7,213 nt of DNA from Omnitrophica WOR_2 bacterium GWA2_47_8 (GCA_001805375.1 MHFY01000008.1:1-7213), one strand, 5' to 3'; numbered from the stretch's first letter, positions 1 through 6,030 are shown. A program made the numbers and translations. The notes: generated by a model from the sequence alone, not told the origin.

Positions 1-1
1 A

Positions 2-490
2 TGCGACAGCAATCCTAAAACCGCCTGTATCGCGGACCGGCAGACCAAAGAAAAGAAGCAATGTTATCAATGCGTTGATAAACCGCAGGATTGTCCTGAC
101 CTCGGCTTGATCAATCAGGACCAATGCAATGAATGCAATAAGGATCCGCAGACCTTTTGCGAGCCGGGCGCCAAAACCAAAGAGGGCAAACAATGTTATC
201 TTTGCAAAGAAAAGACCGATCTCTGCCCCGGGTTAGGTTTGCTGAGCGCTTCTGAGTGCGAATATAAATGTACCAATTGTGTGGCTGATAAAAAGGCCAA
301 TGATGTCGAGCAATGTTTCCGCTGCGATATGCCCATGGGAAGAACTGAATGCGTCGGGGAAGGTTATAACCGCGATTGTTCTTCCTGCAAGGACGGTGAA
401 TCCTGCCAAAAGGTCGGAGTATTTCTCTTCTATCATTCTCAAGATAAAGAATATTTGACCTGTTATACCTGCGAGCCTAAAACGGATTAA
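2..490 (+). CDS. Cysteine-rich repeat protein, 3' part only (5' end outside window)
   Basis: The reading frame is open from the first bases of the window and ends at TAA 488-490, giving 162 visible residues; the true start lies upstream. The first internal start-like codon, TTG at 107, falls inside a repeat and is not a credible start. There are 22 cysteines in 162 residues, mostly as CxxC pairs (21/24, 42/45, 65/68, 90/93, 105/108, 126/129, 154/157) with single cysteines between them. The pattern recurs as modules of about 40-49 residues, each starting with QCYxC or QCFxC, followed by a lone Cys, often an LGL stretch, then another CxxC. No transmembrane segment is visible in this part. I do not recognise the family. 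Dense CxxC spacing fits either zinc/metal knuckles or a disulfide-rich secreted protein; the missing N-terminus, which would show a signal peptide, is needed to decide. The gene is closed by a strong terminator. Confidence 0.8.
   Translation, partial: CDSNPKTACIADRQTKEKKQCYQCVDKPQDCPDLGLINQDQCNECNKDPQTFCEPGAKTKEGKQCYLCKEKTDLCPGLGLLSASECEYKCTNCVADKKANDVEQCFRCDMPMGRTECVGEGYNRDCSSCKDGESCQKVGVFLFYHSQDKEYLTCYTCEPKTD
59..472 (+). repeat. Diverged internal cysteine-module repeats in the Cys-rich gene
   Basis: QCYxC-like module starts are at codons beginning near 59, 191, 311 and 458, so the period drifts from 44 to 40 to 49 residues. DNA identity is still visible at module starts (CAATGTTATC at two of them, CAATGTTTCC at the third), suggesting internal duplication followed by divergence. 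The last unit is truncated by the stop codon shortly after its CxxC. Confidence 0.65.
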
Positions 491-506
491 GGAGTCGGAT
501 AATTTT

Positions 507-549
507 AAGGGGCAACTCCTCGTGCCGAGGAGTTGCCCCTTTTTTCTTT
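507..549 (+). terminator. Intrinsic terminator after the Cys-rich gene
   Basis: A perfect 16-bp stem (507-522 with 526-541) has a 3-nt TGC loop and is followed directly by a T-run (540-545, then CTTT). It lies 16 nt after the stop codon of the cysteine-rich gene. The stem core GGGGCAACTCC is shared with the hairpin at 3068-3101. Confidence 0.92.
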
Positions 550-561
550 ACATGCTACAAT
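533..561 (+). promoter_or_regulatory. Candidate promoter for the DoxX/ThiF operon, overlapping the terminator
   Basis: TTGCCC (533-538), a 17-bp spacer and TACAAT (556-561), with an extended -10 TGC (553-555), fit a housekeeping-type promoter. The -35 lies within the descending arm of the preceding terminator. The predicted start near 568 gives a leader of about 60 nt. A second possible -10 (TGA-GATAAT, 605-613) lies closer to the gene, but it has no good -35 and would leave almost no room upstream of the ribosome binding site. Confidence 0.5.
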
Positions 562-630
562 CCTAACCCTAAGGATTTAACTCGATCTTACCTAGACAAT
601 GAACTGAGATAATATTTCAGGAAAATCAGG

Positions 631-1077
631 ATGAAAAAATTCTTTAAATGGGTGGATAAAGTAGATTATTTTATTGCCGACTGGATGCATAAAAACGGCC
701 GGCTTTTTCTCAGGGTATCCTTGGGAGTTATTTTTATTTGGTTCGGGTTATTGAAAGTTTATGGGTTAAGCCCGGCCAATCAGCTGATCGAACATACCGT
801 ATACTGGATTGAACCGAAAGTGTTCATCCCGATCCTGGGCTGGTGGGAAGTCGCCATCGGCGTTGGGCTTTTAGTCAGGCCTTTGATACGGGTGGCGTTA
901 TTGCTTTTATTTTTGCAGATGCCGGGGACCATGCTGCCGTTGGTGGTCTTGCCGGGTGTGTGTTTTACCCAATTCCCTTTTGGTTTAACGATCGAAGGCC
1001 AATATATTATAAAAAATTTGGTATTAGTGAGCGCCGCGATCGTCGTCGGCGGGTCAGTGCGTTATACGAAGGCATGA
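631..1077 (+). CDS. DoxX/DUF417-like small integral membrane protein
   Basis: This 148-residue inner-membrane protein has about four hydrophobic helices (roughly 26-45, 64-82, 85-107 and 122-143). The segments LGVIFIWFGLLKVYGLSP near residues 31-48, GWWEVAIGVGLL near 70-81 and IEGQYIIKNLVL near 121-132 match the usual conserved positions of DoxX-like/DUF417 membrane proteins (the family that includes RclC/YkgB). The start at 631 is supported by AGGA at 619-622 with 8-nt spacing and by the short basic N-terminus. The biochemical role is not settled: the family includes a subunit of an archaeal thiosulfate:quinone oxidoreductase and stress-related membrane proteins. Its TGA (1075-1077) overlaps the ATG of the sulfurtransferase gene, so the two are very probably translated together. 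That supports, but does not prove, a role in sulfur or redox metabolism. One cysteine (C111) is present and no CxxC motif. Confidence 0.82.
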   Translation: MKKFFKWVDKVDYFIADWMHKNGRLFLRVSLGVIFIWFGLLKVYGLSPANQLIEHTVYWIEPKVFIPILGWWEVAIGVGLLVRPLIRVALLLLFLQMPGTMLPLVVLPGVCFTQFPFGLTIEGQYIIKNLVLVSAAIVVGGSVRYTKA

Positions 1078-2216
1078 AATTAAACCCTAAAGAGATAGAA
1101 CGTTATCAGCGGCAGATGATCTTGCCGCAGATCGGCGAAGAAGGCCAGCTAAAGCTGAAAGCCGCTAAAGTCTTGATCGTCGGCGCGGGCGGGCTTGGGT
1201 GTCCGGCCATCATTTATCTGTCCGCCGCCGGAGTGGGGACTCTGGGTGTTATCGACAGCGATAAGGTTGAAGTTTCTAACCTGCACAGGCAAGTCGTTCA
1301 CTTTACAGAAGATGAGGGTAAACAAAAGGTCTCTTCCGCCAAAGAAAAGATCAAACATCTAAACCCGCACGTCAAAGTTGTTACCTACCCAGAACGGCTG
1401 AATGCGAAGAATGCCTTAGAGATCTTTGAACAATACGACCTTATTGTCGATGGGACCGATAATTTTCCTTCCCGTTATTTGATCAACGATGCTGCGGTCA
1501 TGCTAAAGAAGCCTTTTGTATTCGGCGGGATTTTTCGTTTTGAAGGCCAATGCAGTGTTTTTGGTCTTCCTGATGGCCCTTGTTACCGTTGTTTTTTCCA
1601 AGAACCGCCCCAAGCGGGCGATGTCCCATCCTGTGTCGAGGCGGGAGTGGTGGGGGTTTTACCCGGGATCGTCGGTTTACTTCAGGCCAATGAAGTTATC
1701 AAGATGATCTGTGGTATCGGCGAGCCGTTAAAGGGTAGGCTCCTGATCTTTGACGGGCTTTCGACACGTTTTCGTGAAATTCAGATCAAAAAGGATAAGG
1801 GGTGTCGTATGTGCGGGCAAGATCCAAAGATCAATAAATTGGTTGAAGAAGGTTCGGTGTGCCAGACCAGAATAGGAAAGAAAATGGCGGATGTCCCGGA
1901 GATCACCGTACAGGAACTTAAAAAACTTTTAGACAAGAAACCATTGGACGTTTGCATTATTGACGTGCGTGAACAGAATGAATGGGATATGGCTCATATC
2001 AACGGCGCTGTTTTAAAGCCGACGAGCACGCTGGAAGAGAATTACCAGGATATCCCCAAAGACCGGACCGTCTACTTTCATTGTAAAGGCGGGGGAAGGA
2101 GTTCTTCCGCTATCCAATTTTTGAAATCCAAAGGGTATAAGAATAATTTGGTTAATATTAAGGGCGGGATCAAGGCCTGGGCTAAAGAGATAGACCCTAA
2201 AATGGCGCAATATTGA
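1074..2216 (+). CDS. MoeB/ThiF-type adenylyltransferase fused to a rhodanese domain
   Basis: This 380-residue protein is of the MoeZ/MOCS3/Uba4 layout. Such enzymes adenylate the C-terminus of a ubiquitin-like sulfur carrier (MoaD, ThiS or similar) and then transfer sulfur to it, for molybdopterin, thiamine, cysteine or thiolated tRNA synthesis. The E1-like domain covers about 1-250: nucleotide-binding GAGGLG at 37-42, SNLHRQ at 68-73, DGTDNF at 126-131, zinc-binding pairs C170/C173 and C244/C247, and the candidate catalytic C187 in PSCVEAGVVG. The rhodanese domain covers about 275-375, with IIDVRE (295-300) and the persulfide loop CKGGGRS starting at C337. All key residues are present, so it should be active. 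ATG 1074 was chosen because it overlaps the DoxX stop and directly precedes the conserved N-terminus (ERYQRQMILPQIGEEGQ); the frame is open back to 843, but that stretch reads DoxX in the wrong frame. No carrier-protein gene is in the window, so the pathway cannot be named. Confidence 0.93.
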   Translation: MKLNPKEIERYQRQMILPQIGEEGQLKLKAAKVLIVGAGGLGCPAIIYLSAAGVGTLGVIDSDKVEVSNLHRQVVHFTEDEGKQKVSSAKEKIKHLNPHVKVVTYPERLNAKNALEIFEQYDLIVDGTDNFPSRYLINDAAVMLKKPFVFGGIFRFEGQCSVFGLPDGPCYRCFFQEPPQAGDVPSCVEAGVVGVLPGIVGLLQANEVIKMICGIGEPLKGRLLIFDGLSTRFREIQIKKDKGCRMCGQDPKINKLVEEGSVCQTRIGKKMADVPEITVQELKKLLDKKPLDVCIIDVREQNEWDMAHINGAVLKPTSTLEENYQDIPKDRTVYFHCKGGGRSSSAIQFLKSKGYKNNLVNIKGGIKAWAKEIDPKMAQY

Positions 2217-2229
2217 TTCATGTTGAATC

Positions 2230-2259
2230 TTGACCCGATAATCCTTCTTGGTGTATACT
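2230..2259 (+). promoter_or_regulatory. Promoter for the DUF1579 gene
   Basis: TTGACC (2230-2235), an 18-bp spacer and TATACT (2254-2259) are close to the sigma-70 consensus. The predicted start near 2266 gives a leader of about 75 nt. A small perfect inverted repeat, GATTCA-TGT-TGAATC (2215-2229), abuts the -35 and could be an operator, though 6-bp arms can arise by chance. No terminator separates this promoter from the upstream gene, so some read-through is possible. Confidence 0.6.
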
Positions 2260-2328
2260 GCTTTTTTCATAAGGATGGTTTTTACATGCAGATTAAGCAA
2301 GATAACCAACAAATAACATTAACAAAAC

Positions 2329-2334
2329 AGGAGG
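2329..2334 (+). promoter_or_regulatory. Shine-Dalgarno site that fixes the start of the DUF1579 gene
   Basis: A perfect AGGAGG lies 5 nt before ATG 2340. It decides between 2340 and the in-frame upstream ATGs at 2220 and 2286, which would add residues ahead of the signal peptide. Confidence 0.85.
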
Positions 2335-2339
2335 AAGGT

Positions 2340-3032
2340 ATGTTGCAGAAAAAATCAAAAGCAGTTATTTTTGCCGCCACGTTAGGATTGGTGGTCGGGA
2401 TGTCTTCTCTTGCCGTGGCAGGATATGGCAAAAAAGCAGCTGAAGCTCCGGTAGAGGCAGCAGCTCCAGCAGCCGAGGCCCAAGCTCCGGCAGCAGGGGC
2501 CATGAGTGAAGAAATGATGGCCAAAATGCAGGAGTATTCAACCCCTAACGAAAATCACAAAGCCTTACAGCCGTTAGTCGGAAGCTGGGATTATAGTTTA
2601 AAGATGTGGATGGATCCGCAAGGACCTGCCGAAGAATCAACCGGCACCGCCGAAACGAAATGGATCATGGACGGCCGTTTTGTTGAACAGACAACACAGG
2701 GCATGTCCAAGGGACAACCTTTTACCGGTCAATTGGTCTCCGGTTATGACAACGCGGAAAAAGAATATGTCTCAACCTGGTTCGATAATATAGGGACCGG
2801 GATGATGATCGCAAAAGGGACCTATGATCCGGCGACTAAAACTTTTACTGAAAAGGGTGATTTTACCTGTCCTATCAAGGGAAAAATGTCTTTCCGCTGG
2901 GAGACCAAGATCATCGACGATAATAATTATGTTCTTGAAGGTTATGGCACAGATGCCAGCGGTCAAGAAGTAAAATCCATGGAGATCGTGTATAAACGAA
3001 AAACAGTGAATGCTGACGTGGTGCAGCAATAA
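2340..3032 (+). CDS. Secreted DUF1579-domain protein
   Basis: This 230-residue protein has three parts. Residues 1-27 are a typical signal peptide (KK near the N-terminus, hydrophobic core, AVA cleavage site before G28). Residues about 30-54 are a low-complexity Ala/Pro/Glu linker. Residues about 66-220 match the DUF1579 pattern: LQPLVGSWDYSLKMWMDP near 76-93, a GTAETKWIMDGRFVEQ stretch near 102-117, GQPFTGQLVSGYDN near 125-138, and a Gly/Asp-rich antiparallel-strand pattern to VYKRK at 217-221. The domain's function is unknown; its strand-rich pattern and GxW motif recall lipocalin-like barrels that bind small hydrophobic molecules, which is inference. The linker suggests tethering at some distance from the membrane or peptidoglycan, but there is no lipobox cysteine, so it is probably soluble in the periplasm. 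The gene has its own promoter and a terminator after it, so it is probably mainly monocistronic. Confidence 0.88.
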   Translation: MLQKKSKAVIFAATLGLVVGMSSLAVAGYGKKAAEAPVEAAAPAAEAQAPAAGAMSEEMMAKMQEYSTPNENHKALQPLVGSWDYSLKMWMDPQGPAEESTGTAETKWIMDGRFVEQTTQGMSKGQPFTGQLVSGYDNAEKEYVSTWFDNIGTGMMIAKGTYDPATKTFTEKGDFTCPIKGKMSFRWETKIIDDNNYVLEGYGTDASGQEVKSMEIVYKRKTVNADVVQQ

Positions 3033-3067
3033 GTTTTAGTTATGATTATCCGCTGTAAAAGCGGTTG

Positions 3068-3110
3068 AAGGGGGCAACTCCCGGAAGGGAGTTGCCCCCT
3101 TTGTTATTTT
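3068..3110 (+). terminator. Terminator after the DUF1579 gene
   Basis: A perfect 15-bp stem (3068-3082 with 3087-3101) is capped by a GGAA (GNRA-type) tetraloop and followed by an interrupted T-rich tract (TTTGTTATTTT, starting inside the stem's end). It shares the GGGGCAACTCC/GGAGTTGCCCC arms with the terminator at 507-541. A minor 4-bp hairpin (CCGC...GCGG, 3050-3064) precedes it. Confidence 0.85.
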
Positions 3111-3123
3111 ATAATTTCTATTT

Positions 3124-3152
3124 TCGACAATTGACAGTAAAACTGTTAAAAT
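3124..3152 (+). promoter_or_regulatory. Promoter for the DsbD-like gene, possibly giving a leaderless mRNA
   Basis: TCGACA (3124-3129), a 17-bp spacer and TAAAAT (3147-3152) each match the consensus at 5 of 6 positions. The -10 ends only 8 nt before ATG 3161, so transcription would begin at or within a couple of bases of the start codon. An exact TTGACA also occurs at 3131-3136 but has no suitably spaced -10. A small inverted repeat, ACAGT-AAA-ACTGT (3134-3146), sits in the spacer. Confidence 0.55.
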
Positions 3153-3160
3153 TTGTATCG

Positions 3161-5266
3161 ATGAAAAAGCTATTCTTTAAATTATTGATAGGCAGTCTTT
3201 TATTTTTCTATCCGGCATTTTTCGCCTCAGCCCAAGTTGTTTATGACGCCCACACAAAAGCGGAACTCATCAGCGAAAATATATCTATTGCGCCCGGCCA
3301 GACATTTTGGGTAGGCCTTCTTTTAAAGCACGATAAAGGCTGGCATACCTATTGGCAGAATCCTGGGGATTCCGGTATTCCAACAAAAATTACCTGGACA
3401 TTGCCGGAGGGTTTTTCTGCCAGTGAAATTTATTGGCAGTATCCAACACGGCTTCATGACTCGGAAGGGATCACCAGTTACGGTTATCTGGATGAAGTTG
3501 TTCTTTTGGCGAAAATTACGCCTGCCGCGCAGATTTCAGAGTCTACGGTGACCATTAAAGCGCGCGCGGATTGGCTGGCCTGTGAAGTGCCGTGCGTTCC
3601 GGGTAAGGCAGAATTTTCATTGAGGTTAGCGGTTTTAAACGAACCGCAAATAGCAGTGGAAAAAGAGACGCAAGAAATTTTTAATACTGCGCGGACGAAA
3701 ATTCCGGTTGAGTTTTTTCCTTATAGGGTCAAAGCGAAAGCGGATGATGACTTTATTCATTTAATTTTTTATCCGGATGATATTCCCCAAGCGATCCGGA
3801 AAATAGAATTCTTTCCTTTTTATGAAAATATTGTCACTCATTCCGCGGAACAGAAATTTGAATCTGTGGGAGATGGATATCAATTTACTTTAAGCCGTAA
3901 CAAAAGAGGAAGCCAGCCTGATATTAAAAAATTAGAAGGAGTGGCAGTTGTTACTAAAGACGATAATTCTGTCGTGGCGTGGCAGATTGAAACCCCAATA
4001 GTATTCCCCAAGGAAACGTCTTCACCTCAAAGCACAGCACCTCTTTTGGTTATGTTGGCCTTCGCCTTCTTAGGTGGGGTGATCTTGAATTTAATGCCCT
4101 GTGTCTTTCCGGTCCTTTCTTTAAAAGTTTTGACCTTTGTCCGATATGCTCAAAAGAAAACAGTTCTTTTGAGATCAGCCTTTGGCTACAGTCTGGGAGT
4201 TGTTTTAAGCTTTGCCGCGTTGGCAGGTGTGTTGATCGTCCTTCGCGAAAGCGGTGAAAAGATAGGATGGGGGTTTCAATTCCAGTCCCCTTATTTTGTG
4301 GTAGGGATCACTTTCCTTTTATTTATTATGGCCCTTAATTTGTTCGGAATTTCTTCTTTTAATATCCCATTTTTTGTGCCAAGGGAAAAAATCACTCAAA
4401 TGAATTTTAATGAAGCGTTCTTGAGCGGGGTTTTGGCAACGATCGTGGCCACTCCCTGCACGGCGCCTTTTATGGGGACGGCCTTGAGTTTTGCGCTGAC
4501 ACAGACGGCCGCAGTGAATATGTTGATCTTTATATTTTTAGGTTTAGGGATGGCGTTCCCATTTGTTGTGCTGTGTTTATCGCCGGGGCTGTTAAAATTC
4601 TTGCCCAAACCAGGCGCCTGGATGGAAGATTTCAAGAAATTCTTAGGTTTTCCGTTGTTGGCCACCGTCATTTGGCTGTTATGGGTGCTGGCCGGACAAA
4701 AGGATGCCAAGGCTGTCTGGATCGTTGTCTTGGGACTTTTTCTTGTCAGCTTAGGCCTTTGGCTGAATAATATTGCCGCAAAAAGGGGCGCAGCGGGAAT
4801 GTTTTTAAGATTTTTCAGCTGGACCTGCATCGTAAGCGCGGTCATCCTGCCGTTTAAGTATGTCGGCTTGGCAGAAAATAAAACGATCCCCGTGGAAGAA
4901 AACACGCGCGGTATGGCCTGGATCCCTTACGAAAAAGGCCTTTTAGAGCAGGCCAAGAAAGACAAAAAGATTATTTTTATTGATTTTACGGCCCGCTGGT
5001 GTTTAACTTGTCAGGTTAACGAGAGATTCGTTTTAGCTCAGCCGGAAATCATTCGGAAGTTCAAAGAATTGAATGTCGTGACGATCAAGGCCGATTGGAC
5101 TAACCGTGATGAAAATATAAGCAAGGCCTTGGCAGATCTCGGCAGGAACAGTGTCCCTGTTTATGTCTTTATCTATCCGGTGAACGGCAAGATAGAACAA
5201 GATGTTTTGCCGGAGGTTCTGACACCATCCGCGATAATAGACCACTTAAACAAAATCATCAAATGA
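3161..5266 (+). CDS. DsbD/ScsB-family thiol:disulfide interchange protein
   Basis: This 701-residue inner-membrane protein of the DsbD/ScsB type carries electrons from cytoplasmic thioredoxin across the membrane to periplasmic thiol proteins. Residues 1-24 are a signal peptide (KK, hydrophobic core, ASA before Q25). Residues about 25-285 are a periplasmic domain with a cysteine pair in LACEVPCVPG (C141, C145). Residues about 294-565 form a membrane domain of about eight helices with the diagnostic NLMPCVFP (C314) and ATPCTAPF (C433), the pair that relays electrons. Residues about 585-701 are a periplasmic thioredoxin-like domain with WCLTC (C614, C617) and a likely cis-proline region at SVPVYVF (P666). 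All three redox pairs are intact. ATG 3161 was chosen over the in-frame ATG 3065 because the upstream start would translate through the terminator hairpin and place 32 non-signal residues ahead of the signal peptide. No Shine-Dalgarno is visible. The long N-terminal domain and WCLTC favour ScsB-like over classic E. coli DsbD, so I give no symbol. The redoxin gene downstream may be its partner. Confidence 0.93.
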   Translation: MKKLFFKLLIGSLLFFYPAFFASAQVVYDAHTKAELISENISIAPGQTFWVGLLLKHDKGWHTYWQNPGDSGIPTKITWTLPEGFSASEIYWQYPTRLHDSEGITSYGYLDEVVLLAKITPAAQISESTVTIKARADWLACEVPCVPGKAEFSLRLAVLNEPQIAVEKETQEIFNTARTKIPVEFFPYRVKAKADDDFIHLIFYPDDIPQAIRKIEFFPFYENIVTHSAEQKFESVGDGYQFTLSRNKRGSQPDIKKLEGVAVVTKDDNSVVAWQIETPIVFPKETSSPQSTAPLLVMLAFAFLGGVILNLMPCVFPVLSLKVLTFVRYAQKKTVLLRSAFGYSLGVVLSFAALAGVLIVLRESGEKIGWGFQFQSPYFVVGITFLLFIMALNLFGISSFNIPFFVPREKITQMNFNEAFLSGVLATIVATPCTAPFMGTALSFALTQTAAVNMLIFIFLGLGMAFPFVVLCLSPGLLKFLPKPGAWMEDFKKFLGFPLLATVIWLLWVLAGQKDAKAVWIVVLGLFLVSLGLWLNNIAAKRGAAGMFLRFFSWTCIVSAVILPFKYVGLAENKTIPVEENTRGMAWIPYEKGLLEQAKKDKKIIFIDFTARWCLTCQVNERFVLAQPEIIRKFKELNVVTIKADWTNRDENISKALADLGRNSVPVYVFIYPVNGKIEQDVLPEVLTPSAIIDHLNKIIK

Positions 5267-5308
5267 CGACACAGCTTGCGGAAACAAAGTGACGCAAGGT
5301 GTGAGTCG
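5267..5308 (+). other. Imperfect hairpin 1 of 3 after the DsbD-like gene
   Basis: CTTGCG (5275-5280) pairs with CGCAAG (5293-5298) around a 12-nt loop. The stem extends through ACAC (5269-5272) with GTGT (5299-5302), leaving a 2-nt bulge. It starts just after the TGA at 5264-5266. No T-run follows, so it is not a standard intrinsic terminator. Confidence 0.5.
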
Positions 5309-5315
5309 GAATTTG

Positions 5316-5354
5316 ATCCAGCACTAATTTTGTTAATCAAAATTAGTGCTGGAT
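5316..5354. other. Perfect 17-bp inverted repeat (hairpin 2 of 3)
   Basis: The left arm 5316-5332 (ATCCAGCACTAATTTTG) is the exact reverse complement of 5338-5354, with a 5-nt loop TTAAT. No T-run follows on the plus strand. A perfect arm of this length is far beyond chance for a spacer. The role is unknown: possible mRNA stabiliser, cruciform, or part of a structured leader for the redoxin gene. Confidence 0.85.
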
Positions 5355-5367
5355 GTAACTCGCGCCT

Positions 5368-5401
5368 ATAACTTATGGCGTTTTTAGACGCCATAAGTTA
5401 T
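5368..5401. other. Perfect 14-bp inverted repeat (hairpin 3 of 3)
   Basis: ATAACTTATGGCGT (5368-5381) pairs with 5388-5401 around a TTTTAG loop. GCGC on both flanks (5362-5365, 5402-5405) can extend it past a 2-nt bulge. It ends 11 nt before the redoxin gene's AGGAGG, so folding could affect access to the ribosome binding site. No T-run follows. Confidence 0.85.
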
Positions 5402-5412
5402 GCGCTCACAAC

Positions 5413-5418
5413 AGGAGG
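5413..5418 (+). promoter_or_regulatory. Shine-Dalgarno site of the redoxin gene
   Basis: A perfect AGGAGG lies 6 nt before ATG 5425 and confirms that start. No convincing promoter could be found between the DsbD-like gene and here; TATAAC at 5367-5372 resembles a -10 but lacks a -35 and lies inside hairpin 3. Co-transcription with the DsbD-like gene is therefore plausible. Confidence 0.8.
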
Positions 5419-5424
5419 TTCGTA

Positions 5425-6024
5425 ATGCTTAAGAAATTATTAATTCTAAGTTGCATGCTGGTAATGAGTACTCTCGCGTCAGCTGAACAAATAACCGGGC
5501 AGCCTGCGGGGGATCTTAAACTCCGTGATACAAGAGGGAGGGAACATGCCCTGTCCGATTATAGGGGAAAATTCGTTGTTCTGGAGTGGGTCAATCATGA
5601 TTGTCCTTTTGTAAGAAAACATTATGATTCCGGGAATATGCAGGCGCTGCAAAAAGAGTATCGGGCCAAAGATGTGATTTGGCTTTCGATCAATTCCTCC
5701 GCTGTCAATAAGCAGGGTAATTATCCGCCTGATAAGGCCGATGAATTGACAAAAGAAAAAGGCGCATCGCCGACAGCGGTCCTTTTGGATCCCGACGGAA
5801 CCGTAGGCAAAATGTACGGGGCGCAGACAACACCGCATATGTACGTCATTGACCCGGAAGGGGTCCTGCTTTATCAGGGGGCGATCGATGATAAGCCGAG
5901 TGTTGACCCGGCCGATGTTCAAACGGCCAAGAATTACGTACGTGCCGTTCTTGATGAGGCCATGGCCGGCAAACCGGTCAGTGTTTCAACGACCAAGTCT
6001 TACGGCTGTTCAGTCAAATACTAA
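5425..6024 (+). CDS. Exported peroxiredoxin/TlpA-like redoxin (AhpC/TSA family)
   Basis: This 199-residue protein has a signal peptide (KK, hydrophobic stretch, LASA before E21), so it acts in the periplasm or on its face. Residues about 24-180 are an AhpC/TSA-type thioredoxin fold: DTRGREHALSDYRGKFVVLEW near 35-55, then the redox cysteine C60 in HDCPFVRKHY, INSSAVNKQGN near 89-99, and the TTP cis-proline region at 135-137 followed by MYVIDPEG. The thioredoxin CxxC is absent because the second cysteine position is occupied by valine in CPFV. A second cysteine, C195, lies near the C-terminus in YGCSVKY. From what I recall of the family, both C60 and this tail are conserved, and C195 could be a resolving cysteine. 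It is likely a thiol peroxidase or reductase recycled by the DsbD-like protein upstream, but the substrate is unknown. A long structured leader precedes it and a hairpin follows it. Confidence 0.9.
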   Translation: MLKKLLILSCMLVMSTLASAEQITGQPAGDLKLRDTRGREHALSDYRGKFVVLEWVNHDCPFVRKHYDSGNMQALQKEYRAKDVIWLSINSSAVNKQGNYPPDKADELTKEKGASPTAVLLDPDGTVGKMYGAQTTPHMYVIDPEGVLLYQGAIDDKPSVDPADVQTAKNYVRAVLDEAMAGKPVSVSTTKSYGCSVKY

Positions 6025-6030
6025 ACATTG

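Noticed and set aside
843..1073. Upstream extension of the ThiF-rhodanese reading frame to an ATG at 843
   Set aside because: The extension reads the DoxX gene in another frame, has no family similarity, and the ATGA overlap at 1074 precedes the conserved N-terminus.
2275..2316. Tiny leader ORF starting at ATG 2275 (13 codons) before the DUF1579 gene
   Set aside because: It has no proper SD spacing and no run of a single amino acid typical of attenuation, so it is probably chance.
3131..3136. Perfect TTGACA as the -35 for the DsbD-like gene
   Set aside because: No -10 lies at 16-18 bp; the nearest A/T hexamer is only 10 bp away. TCGACA at 3124-3129 is correctly spaced.
3065..3160. Upstream ATG for the DsbD-like gene at 3065
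   Set aside because: It would translate through the terminator hairpin and put 32 residues ahead of a normal signal peptide; the promoter at 3124-3152 also lies downstream of it.
4396..4905. 169-codon open frame on the minus strand
   Set aside because: It lies entirely inside the DsbD-like gene, has no RBS or domain pattern, and mirrors the membrane-domain codons.
5362..5405. Integron attC-like site (GCCTATAAC...GTTATGCGC)
   Set aside because: It superficially resembles an attC stem, but the GTTRRRY core is not matched (GTTATGC), there is no integrase, and the stem is perfectly paired rather than carrying the usual extrahelical bases.
5479..5922. 147-codon open frame on the minus strand
   Set aside because: It lies entirely within the redoxin gene and is a shadow of its codon pattern.
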